Source: DATAPE01 sp034667525 | Lineage (GTDB): Bacteria; Actinomycetota; CADDZG01; WHSQ01 | Direction: 5' to 3' | DNA length: 42,216 bases | Assembly (NCBI GenBank): GCA_034667525.1 | Contig: JAXDJO010000038.1 | Span: 1 to 42,216 of the forward strand | Part shown: one piece after another, positions 31,435-39,906 of the stretch | How positions within the stretch are numbered: position 1 is the stretch's first letter | Layout: each line of letters begins with the position of its first letter | Translations under genes and position numbers: made by a program | The notes under the pieces: model-generated | What the model saw: the letters and a program-made list of their open reading frames with translations, nothing else | Databases searched by the model: none | Told to the model about the DNA's origin: nothing

Positions 31435-34167
31435 ATGAGCATCTTCAAGAAGGTTCTGTCTGCGGGCGAGGGCAAGAAGCTCAAGTCCTTGGGCGCTTTG
31501 GTGCCTCCGGTCAACGACCAGAGCGAGGTGATGGCGGCCCTCAGCGACGATCAGTTGCGGGGCAAGACGGGCGAGTTCCGGCAGCGCCTCGAAAACGGTG
31601 AGGATCTGGACGATCTCTTGCCGGAGGCTTTTGCCGTCGTCCGCGAGGGCGCTGTTCGCACGATCGGGCAACGCCACTTCGATGTTCAGGTGATGGGCGG
31701 GGCCGCGTTGCACAAGGGCTGGATCGCCGAGATGAAGACGGGTGAGGGCAAGACCCTGACCGCCACGCTTGCCGCCTACCTCAATGCTCTGTGGGGCGAG
31801 GGTGTCCACATCGTCACGGTCAACGACTATCTGGCCAAGCGTGACTCGGAATGGATGGGCCAGATCTATCGGTTCCTCGGCCTCACGGTGGGTTTGATCC
31901 AAGGAGAGATGGAGCCCTCGCAGCGCACGCCGGCATACGCGGCCGACGTTACGTTCGGGACCAACAATGAATTCGGTTTCGACTACCTCCGCGACAACAT
32001 GGTCACTCAAGCCGATGAGGCAGTGCAGCGAGGCCACTACTTCTGCATAGTGGACGAGGTCGACTCGATTCTGATCGATGAGGCTCGTACCCCCTTGATC
32101 ATCTCGGGAGCCGTGCAGGAATCAACGCGCTGGTACCAGCAGTTCGCCCGCATCGTGCCTCGCTTACAGCCCGACACTCATTACGAGGTGGACGAGAAGA
32201 AGCAAACAGTCGCCATCTCGGAAGAAGGTGTTTCCAAGGTCGAGGAGATCGTCGGCGTCGACAACCTCTACGACCACGTCAACGTCGATCTGATCCATCA
32301 CCTCCAGGCCGCGCTCAAAGCCAAAGAGCTCTATAAGCGCGACGACGAATACATGGTCAAGGACGGCGAGGTCCTCATCGTCGACGAGTTCACGGGCCGC
32401 GTGCTTCCCGGCCGACGTTACTCCGAAGGCCTGCACCAAGCGATCGAGGCAAAGGAGAACGTGCGCATACGTGAGGAGAACCAGACCCTGGCGACGATCA
32501 CGCTGCAGAACTACTTCCGGATGTACGACAAGCTCGCGGGGATGACCGGTACGGCGGCTACGGAGGCCGCCGAGTTCGGTCACATCTACAAGCTCGAGGT
32601 CATCCCCATACCGACCAACCGGGAGATGATCCGCGACGACAAGCAGGACTTGATCTACAAAACGCTCGACGCCAAGTGGGGCGCGGTGGCCGACGACCTG
32701 TCGGAACGGTACGAGAAGGGCCAGCCGGTCCTGATCGGAACGGTGTCGATCGAGAAGTCCGAGCACCTCTCCACCATCCTTCGCAAGCGGGGGGTGCCGC
32801 ACACGATCTTGAACGCCAAGCACCACGAGAAAGAGGCAAACATCGTCGCTCAGGCGGGCCGCCTCGGCGCCATCACCGTCGCAACGAACATGGCGGGCCG
32901 CGGTGTGGACATCATCCTCGGGGGTAACCCCGAAGGGATGGCCCGCTCCGAGATGGTGGCGCGCGGCTGGGACAACGACGCCTATCTGCTGGGCCTCCTC
33001 AGCGACGAGGACACCAAGGAGTATGAGGCGGAGTTCGAGCCCCTGTACGAGAAGTTCAAGAAGCAGTGTGCCGACGAGCACGAAGAAGTGGTTGCAAGGG
33101 GTGGGCTCTACGTGCTCGGAACCGAACGCCATGACTCCCGGCGGATCGACAACCAGCTCCGGGGCCGCTCCGGCCGCCAGGGAGACCCGGGTGATAGCCG
33201 CTTCTATCTCTCCCTCGAGGATGACCTGATGCGTCTGTTCGCCTCGGATCGCATCGCTGGGATGATGGATCGCCTCAAGATTCCAGATGACGTTCCCATC
33301 GAAGCGAAGCTCGTGTCTCGAGCGATCGAGCGCGCCCAGACGCAGGTCGAAGCAATGAACTTCGAGATCCGCAAGAACGTCCTCAAGTACGACGAGGTGA
33401 TGGATAAGCAGCGTCAGATCATCTACGGGGAGCGTCGCAAGATCCTCCACGGTGATGACTTCCACGATCAGGCGATCGAACTCGTCACCGACGTCTTGGA
33501 ATCAGCTTTTAACGAAGAAGCGAATCGGGATCTCGCGCCCGAGGAGTGGGATTGGGACCAGATGTTCGCTCGGATGCGTGAGATCTATCCCGTGACGATC
33601 AAACCTTCTGACTTCGATCCCAAGACCACCACCTACGAAGAGATGCTGGAAGCCTTTCTTGCTGACGGGCTTGCCGTGTACGCGGGCCGCGAAGAGGCGC
33701 TCGGGGCGGAACAGATGCGCGAGATCGAGCGCGTCGTACTGCTTTCCGTGATCGATAACCGGTGGCGAGAGCACCTCTACGAGATGGACTATCTGCAAGA
33801 GGGCATCGGGCTCCGTGCTGTCGGGCAACGCGATCCGCTGGTCGAGTACCAACGCGAGGGCTACGACATGTTTCTGCAGATGCAAGAAACGATCAAGGAA
33901 GACTTCGCTCGGTATGTCTTCCACATAGAAACCGTCAACGAGGAAGAGCGCCGGCGCTCGGTGCCCACGCGCCTGCGTGAGGAGCGTCGCCAGATCCCGA
34001 TGACCGCCGTCAACACCGTCCCGGGCGACATCGACGAAGAGGAACCCGAGACTTGGGTGGTCGAGCAGGCAGTGTCGGACAAGATCCCCCGCAATGCTCC
34101 CTGCCCCTGTGGCAGCGGCAAGAAATACAAGCAGTGCCATGGACGCCCGGGGGCGGCGAGCCTCTAG
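31435..34167 (+). CDS. secA: Preprotein translocase ATPase SecA
   Basis: This protein of about 910 residues drives post-translational export through SecYEG. It has Walker A MKTGEGKTLTATL near residue 100, DYLRDNMV and VDEVDSILIDEARTPLIISG (Walker B), helicase motifs TNMAGRGVDIILGGNPEG and LRGRSGRQGDPGDSRF, and a C-terminal zinc-binding tail CPCGSGKKYKQCHG for SecB or ribosome contact. Start codons ATG 31429 and ATG 31435 are in frame; GATAAT at 31421-31426 would make ATG 31435 leaderless. It is the housekeeping SecA1 type by length and tail. A hairpin terminator follows at 34175. Confidence 0.97.
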   Translation: MSIFKKVLSAGEGKKLKSLGALVPPVNDQSEVMAALSDDQLRGKTGEFRQRLENGEDLDDLLPEAFAVVREGAVRTIGQRHFDVQVMGGAALHKGWIAEMKTGEGKTLTATLAAYLNALWGEGVHIVTVNDYLAKRDSEWMGQIYRFLGLTVGLIQGEMEPSQRTPAYAADVTFGTNNEFGFDYLRDNMVTQADEAVQRGHYFCIVDEVDSILIDEARTPLIISGAVQESTRWYQQFARIVPRLQPDTHYEVDEKKQTVAISEEGVSKVEEIVGVDNLYDHVNVDLIHHLQAALKAKELYKRDDEYMVKDGEVLIVDEFTGRVLPGRRYSEGLHQAIEAKENVRIREENQTLATITLQNYFRMYDKLAGMTGTAATEAAEFGHIYKLEVIPIPTNREMIRDDKQDLIYKTLDAKWGAVADDLSERYEKGQPVLIGTVSIEKSEHLSTILRKRGVPHTILNAKHHEKEANIVAQAGRLGAITVATNMAGRGVDIILGGNPEGMARSEMVARGWDNDAYLLGLLSDEDTKEYEAEFEPLYEKFKKQCADEHEEVVARGGLYVLGTERHDSRRIDNQLRGRSGRQGDPGDSRFYLSLEDDLMRLFASDRIAGMMDRLKIPDDVPIEAKLVSRAIERAQTQVEAMNFEIRKNVLKYDEVMDKQRQIIYGERRKILHGDDFHDQAIELVTDVLESAFNEEANRDLAPEEWDWDQMFARMREIYPVTIKPSDFDPKTTTYEEMLEAFLADGLAVYAGREEALGAEQMREIERVVLLSVIDNRWREHLYEMDYLQEGIGLRAVGQRDPLVEYQREGYDMFLQMQETIKEDFARYVFHIETVNEEERRRSVPTRLREERRQIPMTAVNTVPGDIDEEEPETWVVEQAVSDKIPRNAPCPCGSGKKYKQCHGRPGAASL

Positions 34168-34174
34168 AGAGCCC

Positions 34175-34192
34175 CGAGCGGCAAGCCGCTCG
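34175..34192 (+). terminator. secA terminator hairpin
   Basis: CGAGCGGC and GCCGCTCG form a perfect 8-base inverted repeat separated by AA (probably 7 pairs with a 4-base loop), 7 bases after the secA stop. No U-tract follows. Confidence 0.65.
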
Positions 34193-34217
34193 AGCACTGG
34201 GGGGTGGCAGGCGTGGG

Positions 34218-34223
34218 TACCCT
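34218..34223 (+). promoter_or_regulatory. Candidate leaderless -10 box for fetA
   Basis: TACCCT lies exactly 6 bases before GTG 34230. The frame is open back to 34053 inside secA, so this box decides the start. Confidence 0.55.
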
Positions 34224-34229
34224 TGCCGC

Positions 34230-34928
34230 GTGCCGGACGACGTCATCGACTTTCCGCTCCGCGTCGAAGCGCTGGGCCTCACACGTGGCAGCCGTCCCGT
34301 TCTCCGCAACATCACCACGAGTTTCCGAAAGGGAGTCGTCACCGCAGTGGTGGGCCCGTCTGGTGCGGGAAAGAGCAGTCTCCTGCGGTGTTTGAACCGG
34401 CTCGAAGAACCCGATACCGGGAGCGTGACTCTGGAGGGCATCGACATCCGGTCCCTGGAGCCGACGGCCCTGCGCAGACGCGTGGGAATGATCTTCCAAA
34501 CACCTGTCATCTTTGAAGGCGGCGTGCGCGCCAATCTTCTCTACGGACTGCCCGATCAGAAGGAAGAGAAGCTGTCCGCGGCCCTCGAGGCGGCAGGGCT
34601 TCCTGCGGCGTTCCTAGATCGCGAGTCCTCGGCTCTATCCGTGGGGCAGGCACAAAGGGTCTGCATCGCTCGCGCCCTCGTCCGGGATCCGGAAGTGATC
34701 TTGATGGACGAACCGACCTCGGCTCTCGATCGTGATGCAACCGCTCGGATCGAGTCGTTGCTCGGCTCGTTGCTGGAACGAGAGCTGACGATCGTTCTGG
34801 TCACTCATGACCTTGGTCAGGCCAGGCGTGTCGCTCGCAGCGGGATCTTGTTGATGGATGGAACCGTCGTCGCCGAGGGCGATGTCGATCAGATCGAGGC
34901 CGCGTGGCCCGGAGAGGAGTTGTCTTGA
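34230..34928 (+). CDS. fetA: ABC transporter ATP-binding protein, FetA-like
   Basis: This 232-residue ATPase has Walker A GPSGAGKS (42-49), Q-loop region GMIFQTPVIFEGGVRANL, signature LSVGQAQRVCIARAL and Walker B VILMDEPTSALD followed by the H-loop VLVTHDLGQARR. Its partner directly downstream is a FetB/UPF0014 membrane protein, so together they form the FetAB-type exporter linked in E. coli to iron efflux and peroxide tolerance. Phosphate-type ATPases look similar, so the assignment rests largely on the neighbour. Its TGA overlaps the fetB TTG start. The pair is inserted between secA and prfB and looks like a separate transcription unit. Confidence 0.85.
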   Translation: MPDDVIDFPLRVEALGLTRGSRPVLRNITTSFRKGVVTAVVGPSGAGKSSLLRCLNRLEEPDTGSVTLEGIDIRSLEPTALRRRVGMIFQTPVIFEGGVRANLLYGLPDQKEEKLSAALEAAGLPAAFLDRESSALSVGQAQRVCIARALVRDPEVILMDEPTSALDRDATARIESLLGSLLERELTIVLVTHDLGQARRVARSGILLMDGTVVAEGDVDQIEAAWPGEELS

Positions 34929-35689
34929 TCCATGCTGCGATCCACGTAGCAATCGCGCTGCTGTTGGTAGGTGTCGCCATCATCGTGTCCCGTGGGCAAC
35001 GTCTGCGGCTGGAGAACGACCTCCTCATAGCGACCATCAGAGCCCTCGTTCAACTCGTGGCGGTGGCGGCGGTCATCCACTTGATCTTCTCCTCGCTGGG
35101 GCTGTCGGCAGCGGCCCTCTTCGTCATGCTCGGCGCGGCGTCGTGGACCGCGGGACACCGTTTGAAGGGGATCCCCGGTGGCCCAGTGCTTGCGCTGACA
35201 GCAATATCCACCGCTGCGGGAACCGCGCTGCTCGTGTTGTTCGGGGGCCGGGTCTTCCCACTGACCCCGCAGTACGTGATCCCCATCGCCGGAATGCTGA
35301 TCGGGAACTGCATGACCGCGACATCTGTGAGCGGCGTCCGATTCAAAGAGGAGCTGATGGACAAGAGCCTCGAGCTCGAAGCCCGGCTCGCCCTGGGCTT
35401 GCGCGCCAAGCAAGCATTGACGACCTATACACGGCGAGCGACGTCCATCGCTTTGATCCCCACCATCGACGCCACCAAGAACGTCGGTCTCATCGTCCTG
35501 CCGGGCGCGTTCGTAGGAACGATCCTCGGAGGCGGCTCACCCTTCCGTGCGGCGCAGATCCAGTTGATCGTGCTGTTCATGCTTCTCGGGGCCGTCTCGC
35601 TGGCGTCGATGACGACGACGCTTCTGGTGTCGCGGGTCTTCATCGGGCCGGGGGAGCGCGTGGTCCTGCCCGAGGAGCCACGGCCGTGA
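34925..35689 (+). CDS. fetB: FetB/UPF0014-family ABC exporter permease (iron export)
   Basis: This 254-residue membrane protein has about six to seven hydrophobic segments. It shows the family stretches AIRALVQLVAVAAVIHLIF, PIAGMLIGNCMTATSVSG and IALIPTIDATKNVGLIVLPG followed by FVGTILGGGSP. Length and motifs fit E. coli FetB (about 259 residues). TTG 34925 is preferred because GAGGAG lies 5 bases upstream and it overlaps the fetA stop (TTGA); GTG 34904 is less likely. Iron or another metal is the inferred substrate. Confidence 0.88.
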   Translation: MIHAAIHVAIALLLVGVAIIVSRGQRLRLENDLLIATIRALVQLVAVAAVIHLIFSSLGLSAAALFVMLGAASWTAGHRLKGIPGGPVLALTAISTAAGTALLVLFGGRVFPLTPQYVIPIAGMLIGNCMTATSVSGVRFKEELMDKSLELEARLALGLRAKQALTTYTRRATSIALIPTIDATKNVGLIVLPGAFVGTILGGGSPFRAAQIQLIVLFMLLGAVSLASMTTTLLVSRVFIGPGERVVLPEEPRP

Positions 35690-35718
35690 TCGATCCACGC
35701 CCCCTCCCGGCTGGTTGC

Positions 35719-35724
35719 TACCCT
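35719..35724 (+). promoter_or_regulatory. Candidate near-leaderless -10 box for prfB
   Basis: TACCCT in the extended form TGCTACCCT lies 8 bases before ATG 35733. Confidence 0.5.
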
Positions 35725-35732
35725 ATGTCGTT

Positions 35733-36843
35733 ATGGATGACCTGACAGATCGCATCGCAACGATCGACGGCAAGATCGCTCAGATCAAGGACTATCTTTG
35801 ACCTCGACCGCAAGCGGGCCCGCCTAGAAGAGCTGAAGGCCGCCTCCGGCGCCAACGACTTCTGGGAAGAACCAGCAGCCGCCCAGAAGGTGATGACCGA
35901 GTTGTCGCGGCTATCGGAAGACGTCACGGTATTCGACCGCGTCTCGGAGCGCGCCTCGGACACGCGCATCTTGTGGGAGCTTGCCTCGTCGGAACAGGAC
36001 GAGGCCGAAGCGGGCGAAGCCGAGAACGAGCTGCGTTCGCTTGAATCTGATATCGCTGCCCTCGAAGTACTGGCTCTCCTCGGTGGCGAATTCGATGAGT
36101 CCTCGGCGATCCTCGAGGTTCATGCCGGTGAGGGCGGGACCGACGCGCAGGACTGGACCGAGATGGTCCTCCGTATGTATCTGCGCTGGGCGGAACGCCG
36201 GTCTTTCAAAGCCGAAGTGATCGAGGCCACGCCCGGAGAGGAAGCGGGCCTGAAGAGTGCAACGGTGATCATCGGGGGGCGTCACGCCTATGGACTCCTC
36301 GCGGCCGAGCGCGGCGTCCATCGGCTGGTGAGGATGTCTCCGTTCGACGCTGCGAGGAGGCGCCACACCTCGTTCGCCTCGGTGGACGTGACTCCCGAAC
36401 TGGAGGAGGAGGTCGAGGTGGAGATCTCGCCCGATGACCTGCGGATAGACACCTATCGGTCGTCGGGGGCCGGCGGCCAGCACGTGAACGTGACCGACTC
36501 CGCGGTGCGCATCACGCACCTGCCCACGGGCATCGTCGTCTCCTGCCAGAACGAGCGTTCGCAGATGCAGAACCGGGCGGTGGCTATGCGCATCTTGAAG
36601 TCGCGCCTGGTTGCCCGGGCCCTACAGGAGCGGGAGGCGGAGTTGCGAGCCTTGAGCGGGGACAAGATGGAGATCGGGTTCGGATCCCAGATCAGGTCCT
36701 ACGTGCTGCACCCCTATCAGATGGTGAAAGACCACCGCACTTCGGTCGAAGTGGGCAACGTCCAGTCAGTCCTCGACGGGGATCTGGACCGCTTCATCAA
36801 TGCCGAGCTTCGCCGTAAGGCTGCCGCCGCCCACCGGGCCTGA
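35733..36843 (+). CDS. prfB: Peptide chain release factor 2, with programmed +1 frameshift
   Basis: RF2 reads stop codons UGA and UAA. The first 22 codons run from ATG 35733 to CTT 35796, followed by an in-frame TGA at 35799-35801. Shifting by one base at CTT-T continues with DLDRKRARLEEL for 347 more residues, about 369 in total, the normal RF2 size. The downstream part holds the RF2 specificity tripeptide SPF (VRMSPFDAARRRHTS) and the peptidyl-hydrolysis GGQ (SSGAGGQHVNVTDSA). RF2 thus autoregulates: when RF2 is scarce, ribosomes pause at TGA and shift. The gene leads the prfB-ftsE-ftsX group. Confidence 0.96.
35786..35802 (+). promoter_or_regulatory. RF2 programmed frameshift site
   Basis: The site reads AAGGACTATCTTTGAC, with slippery CTT-T (35796-35799), in-frame TGA, a following C that weakens termination, and an AAGGA Shine-Dalgarno-like element just upstream. 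This is the canonical RF2 arrangement. Confidence 0.93.
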
Positions 36844-36893
36844 ATCCACTGACCGATCCTGGATAAGGACATGACGGTGCTCGCCAGGGTGGC

Positions 36894-36899
36894 TACCCT
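36894..36899 (+). promoter_or_regulatory. Candidate leaderless -10 box for ftsE
   Basis: TACCCT lies exactly 6 bases before ATG 36906; a TGACGG at 36872-36877 is a weak -35 candidate with 16-base spacing. Confidence 0.55.
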
Positions 36900-36905
36900 G
36901 TAGGC

Positions 36906-37592
36906 ATGATCAGGACCACGGATGTCGTCAAGGAGTACAAGGGGGGAGTTCGCGCCCTGTACGACCTGACGATCGAGATCGAGAAGGGCGAGTTCGTCTT
37001 CATCGTGGGTCCGTCGGGGTCCGGCAAATCCACATTCCTGAAGTTGCTCACCAAGGAAGAGGAGCCCACCGCGGGCAAGGTCTATGTCGCGGGAAAGAAC
37101 CTCGCCAGCCTGCCCGGGTGGCGCGTCCCATATCTGCGGCGGAATGTTGGCTGTGTCTTCCAGGACTTCAAGTTGCTTCCGAACAAGACCGTTTTTCAAA
37201 ACGTAGCGTTCGCGCTCGAGGTCATCGGTCGCCCTCGCGACGTGGTGCATCGCCAGGTCCCTCAGATCCTCGAGCTTGTTGGGCTCGGAGAGAAGCTCGA
37301 TCGTTTCCCGGACGAGCTATCGGGCGGCGAACAACAACGAGTTTCGATCGCCCGGGCATTCGTCAACCGGCCCCTCATCCTCATTGCCGATGAGCCGACA
37401 GGGAACCTCGATCCCGCAACGTCCGTAGGCATCATGCGCCTGCTCGATCGGATCAACCGTACGGGCACCACCGTGGTGATGGCCACGCACGATCACACCA
37501 TCGTGGATTCGATGCGGCGGCGGGTGATCGAGCTCGAGGACGGACAGGTCGTTCGCGACCAGTCGCGCGGCATTTACGGGGTGGGCACCTGA
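36906..37592 (+). CDS. ftsE: Cell-division ABC ATPase FtsE
   Basis: This 228-residue ATPase has Walker A GPSGSGKST, Q-loop VGCVFQDFKLLPNKTVFQNV, signature LSGGEQQRVSIARAF, Walker B LILIADEPTGNLDP and H-loop VVMATHDH. With FtsX it transmits ATP hydrolysis to peptidoglycan hydrolases outside the membrane at the septum. The short FtsE length and the ftsX neighbour 22 bases downstream make the identity firm. Confidence 0.96.
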   Translation: MIRTTDVVKEYKGGVRALYDLTIEIEKGEFVFIVGPSGSGKSTFLKLLTKEEEPTAGKVYVAGKNLASLPGWRVPYLRRNVGCVFQDFKLLPNKTVFQNVAFALEVIGRPRDVVHRQVPQILELVGLGEKLDRFPDELSGGEQQRVSIARAFVNRPLILIADEPTGNLDPATSVGIMRLLDRINRTGTTVVMATHDHTIVDSMRRRVIELEDGQVVRDQSRGIYGVGT

Positions 37593-37614
37593 TAGTGCCG
37601 CGCCGGGAATCGCC

Positions 37615-38496
37615 GTGAGGTTCCGCTACTTCTTCTCCGAGACAGCCCAGAACGTGCGTCGGAACCTCCTGATGACCGTGGCTGCCGTTTCCACAGTCGC
37701 CATCTCCCTGCTGTTGCTCGGCGGTGTCCAGATCCTCGGCATGATCGTTAAGAACATGACGCTCAACTGGCAGGCCAAGGTGGAAGTGGCCGTGTATCTC
37801 CGCGACGACATCACCCATGGCGAGTTGCAATCACTCGAGTCTCAGGTTACGCAGTTGCACGAGGTCGCCCACGTCGATTACGTCTCGAAGCAACAGGCGT
37901 TCAACGAGTTCAAGCAGCAGTTCAGGACGCAGCCGGAATTCTGGCAAAGCTTGCCTCCGGATTCCCTGCCCGCATCTTTGCGTGTGAAATTGACCGATGC
38001 GAAATACGCCGCCGGGGTGGCTGCGAATCTCCGTGGTGCTCCCGGAGTCGACGATGTTCGTTACGGCGGGGAGATCATCAAGCGGCTCCTGCAAGTGAAC
38101 TCTCTGCTGCGCACAGTGACGCTCGTCATGTCGATCATCCTGCTGGTAGCAGCCGCGGCTCTGATCGCGAACACGATCCGGCTCGCCATCTACGCCAGGC
38201 GAGACGAGATCGGGATCATGAAGCTGGTGGGAGCAACCAACTGGTTCATTCGGATCCCCTTCATGCTCGAGGGCTTGTTCGCCGCGCTCGTGGGGGCGTT
38301 GATCTCCGGAGGCATTGTTCTCTCGGCCAACTCGCTGCTGTTCACCCGGATGGGTAAGGCCCTTCCTTTCCTGGGCCCGGTCTTCAGCTTTTCCCGGGGC
38401 GACATCCTCGGGGTCCTGCTGATCCTGGTGTCGGTCGGAGTCGGGGTTGGCCTGGTCGGCTCCAGCATGGCGCTGAGGCGGTTCCTGGAGGTCTAG
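37615..38496 (+). CDS. ftsX: Cell-division membrane protein FtsX
   Basis: This 293-residue protein has a first transmembrane helix at about 20-42 and a large extracellular loop of about 43-170 (VAVYLRDDITHGELQSLESQ, then YVSKQQAFNEFKQQF). Three further helices follow, with the FtsX signature IYARRDEIGIMKLVGATNWFIR between them. The outer loop normally binds a coiled-coil peptidoglycan hydrolase activator. The M23 protein encoded next has exactly that form, so it is the likely partner. The start is GTG 37615 without a clear Shine-Dalgarno sequence. Confidence 0.95.
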   Translation: MRFRYFFSETAQNVRRNLLMTVAAVSTVAISLLLLGGVQILGMIVKNMTLNWQAKVEVAVYLRDDITHGELQSLESQVTQLHEVAHVDYVSKQQAFNEFKQQFRTQPEFWQSLPPDSLPASLRVKLTDAKYAAGVAANLRGAPGVDDVRYGGEIIKRLLQVNSLLRTVTLVMSIILLVAAAALIANTIRLAIYARRDEIGIMKLVGATNWFIRIPFMLEGLFAALVGALISGGIVLSANSLLFTRMGKALPFLGPVFSFSRGDILGVLLILVSVGVGVGLVGSSMALRRFLEV

Positions 38497-38560
38497 CTCT
38501 CTCCTTCCCTGGGGCCATAGCCCAGAGGCGGTCTCCCGGATCTTTGTTGGCTTCCTGTGT

Positions 38561-38576
38561 GCCGCCGTGGGGCGGC
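38561..38576 (+). terminator. GC-rich hairpin between ftsX and the M23 gene
   Basis: GCCGCC and GGCGGC pair around a GTGG loop, 65 bases after the ftsX stop. It may partly terminate ftsEX transcripts, the M23 gene then using its own TACTAT box. Confidence 0.45.
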
Positions 38577-38636
38577 GCGGATGCTCGATCGGGGATGGGG
38601 GCTCAAGAGGGGCGGCTCACTGTTCGATGTGTTAAC

Positions 38637-38642
38637 TACTAT
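38637..38642 (+). promoter_or_regulatory. Candidate leaderless -10 box for the M23 peptidase gene
   Basis: TACTAT lies 7 bases before the in-frame GTG 38650 and overlaps ATG 38641. If used, it makes GTG 38650 the start, three codons later than the ATG. Confidence 0.4.
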
Positions 38643-39879
38643 GAAGAATGTGATATTTCGCGGGTGGCGAAGGCGGACCTGCGCCCTCGGCCTCTTACTC
38701 GTCCTGGGATTTGGTGCAAGCCTTCCTGCGTGGGCAAACAGCATTTCCAAGCTCCACCACCGACAGCAGGGGGTGGCGAGCCAGCAGAGCCGTCTCCAGA
38801 GGGAGATCCGCCAGGCCAATCACGACAAGACTGGCGTCCTGGCGAGGATAGGAACTCTCGATGCGAGCCGTGCCGCCGCCGAAACACAAGTGCAGAACCT
38901 CTCTTCCGACATCGCCGGGCTCAACTCGCGCATCGCTATCACACACGATCAGCTCCGAGTTTCGGATCGTCGCCTGGCGAAACTGACGGCTCAGCTTCAG
39001 GCGACTTTGCGCAAGCTCGAGGCACGCACTCAGGTCTTTGCCGCTCGAGCGGTGGCCAGCTACAAGGAGGGACCCACCGGCGGACTTGACGCGCTTCTGT
39101 CCTCTCAGAGCTTCGGCCAACTCATGGATCGCTATACCTATTACCAGTCGGCTCTGTCTGCCGACACGAACCTCATCGGCCAGATCCAGAAATTGGGCGA
39201 CAAGACACAAAGCCACCGCACAGAGGTCGAGAACCAACAGAAGAGCATCCTTGCCGCCAGGAGCAAACTGCAGAGCGAGCGCCGAACGCTGGCTCAGCAA
39301 CGAAGCAACAAGCGCAGCGCACTGGCTTCGTTGAAGACCCTGATCTCTCAGAAGCGTTCGGCTGTAGCGCGCATCGACAGCAGGAAAAAAGAGTTGAAGC
39401 AAGCGATTGCGGAAAATGTTCGCGAATCGGCTCAGATCGCGAGCCTTCTGCAAGCGGCCTCGATGGCTCGGTCGGGTACCGCCGTCGCCGGGAGCGGGCA
39501 ACTGCTCTGGCCCGCAGTGGGGCCGGTAACCTCCCCCTTTGGGTGGCGGATCTCCCCGATCACCGGGTTGCGGGAATTCCATACGGGCATCGACATCGGA
39601 GCCCCCTACGGCGCGACCGTAAGCGCAGCCGATGCCGGCACCGTGGAGTTCGCAGGGACGATGTCGGGATACGGCAACGTCGTAGTGATCGATCACGGCG
39701 GGGGGATGGCGACGCTATATGGCCATCTATCTGCCTTTGGCGTGTCTGCCGGTCAGTCCGTAGGCAGAGGCGCTCCGATCGCCAATGTTGGCTGCACCGG
39801 GTATTGCACCGGCCCCCATTTGCACTTCGAAGTCCGCATATCGGGGCAGCCTGTGGATCCGATGCCTTACCTGCAATAG
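38641..39879 (+). CDS. M23 peptidase with N-terminal coiled coil (EnvC/RipC-like, FtsEX partner candidate)
   Basis: This protein of about 412 residues starts with a signal peptide (CALGLLLVLGFGASLPAWA). A long coiled coil runs from about residue 30 to 265 (rich in Q, R, L, A; for example IAGLNSRIAITHDQLRVSDR). A LytM/M23 domain follows at the C-terminus with FHTGIDIGAPYG (zinc His and Asp) and GPHLHFEV (second His pair), so it looks catalytically active rather than EnvC-like degenerate. It would cut peptidoglycan cross-links outside the cell. Coiled coil plus hydrolase directly after ftsEX is the classic layout for FtsX-controlled hydrolases. ATG 38641 or GTG 38650 may be the start. Confidence 0.92.
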   Translation: MKNVIFRGWRRRTCALGLLLVLGFGASLPAWANSISKLHHRQQGVASQQSRLQREIRQANHDKTGVLARIGTLDASRAAAETQVQNLSSDIAGLNSRIAITHDQLRVSDRRLAKLTAQLQATLRKLEARTQVFAARAVASYKEGPTGGLDALLSSQSFGQLMDRYTYYQSALSADTNLIGQIQKLGDKTQSHRTEVENQQKSILAARSKLQSERRTLAQQRSNKRSALASLKTLISQKRSAVARIDSRKKELKQAIAENVRESAQIASLLQAASMARSGTAVAGSGQLLWPAVGPVTSPFGWRISPITGLREFHTGIDIGAPYGATVSAADAGTVEFAGTMSGYGNVVVIDHGGGMATLYGHLSAFGVSAGQSVGRGAPIANVGCTGYCTGPHLHFEVRISGQPVDPMPYLQ

Positions 39880-39894
39880 GGCGGACCGAACCAC

Positions 39895-39900
39895 TACGCT
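39895..39900 (+). promoter_or_regulatory. Candidate leaderless -10 box for the S41 protease gene
   Basis: TACGCT lies exactly 6 bases before ATG 39907; the same hexamer and spacing precede cofD. Confidence 0.55.
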
Positions 39901-39906
39901 TGACCC

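Noticed and set aside
30953..31438. 161-codon frame before secA, rich in Pro, Arg and Thr
   Set aside because: It is an effect of the CCCGACAC repeats; long frames occur on both strands there, no domain is recognisable and it overlaps the secA start.
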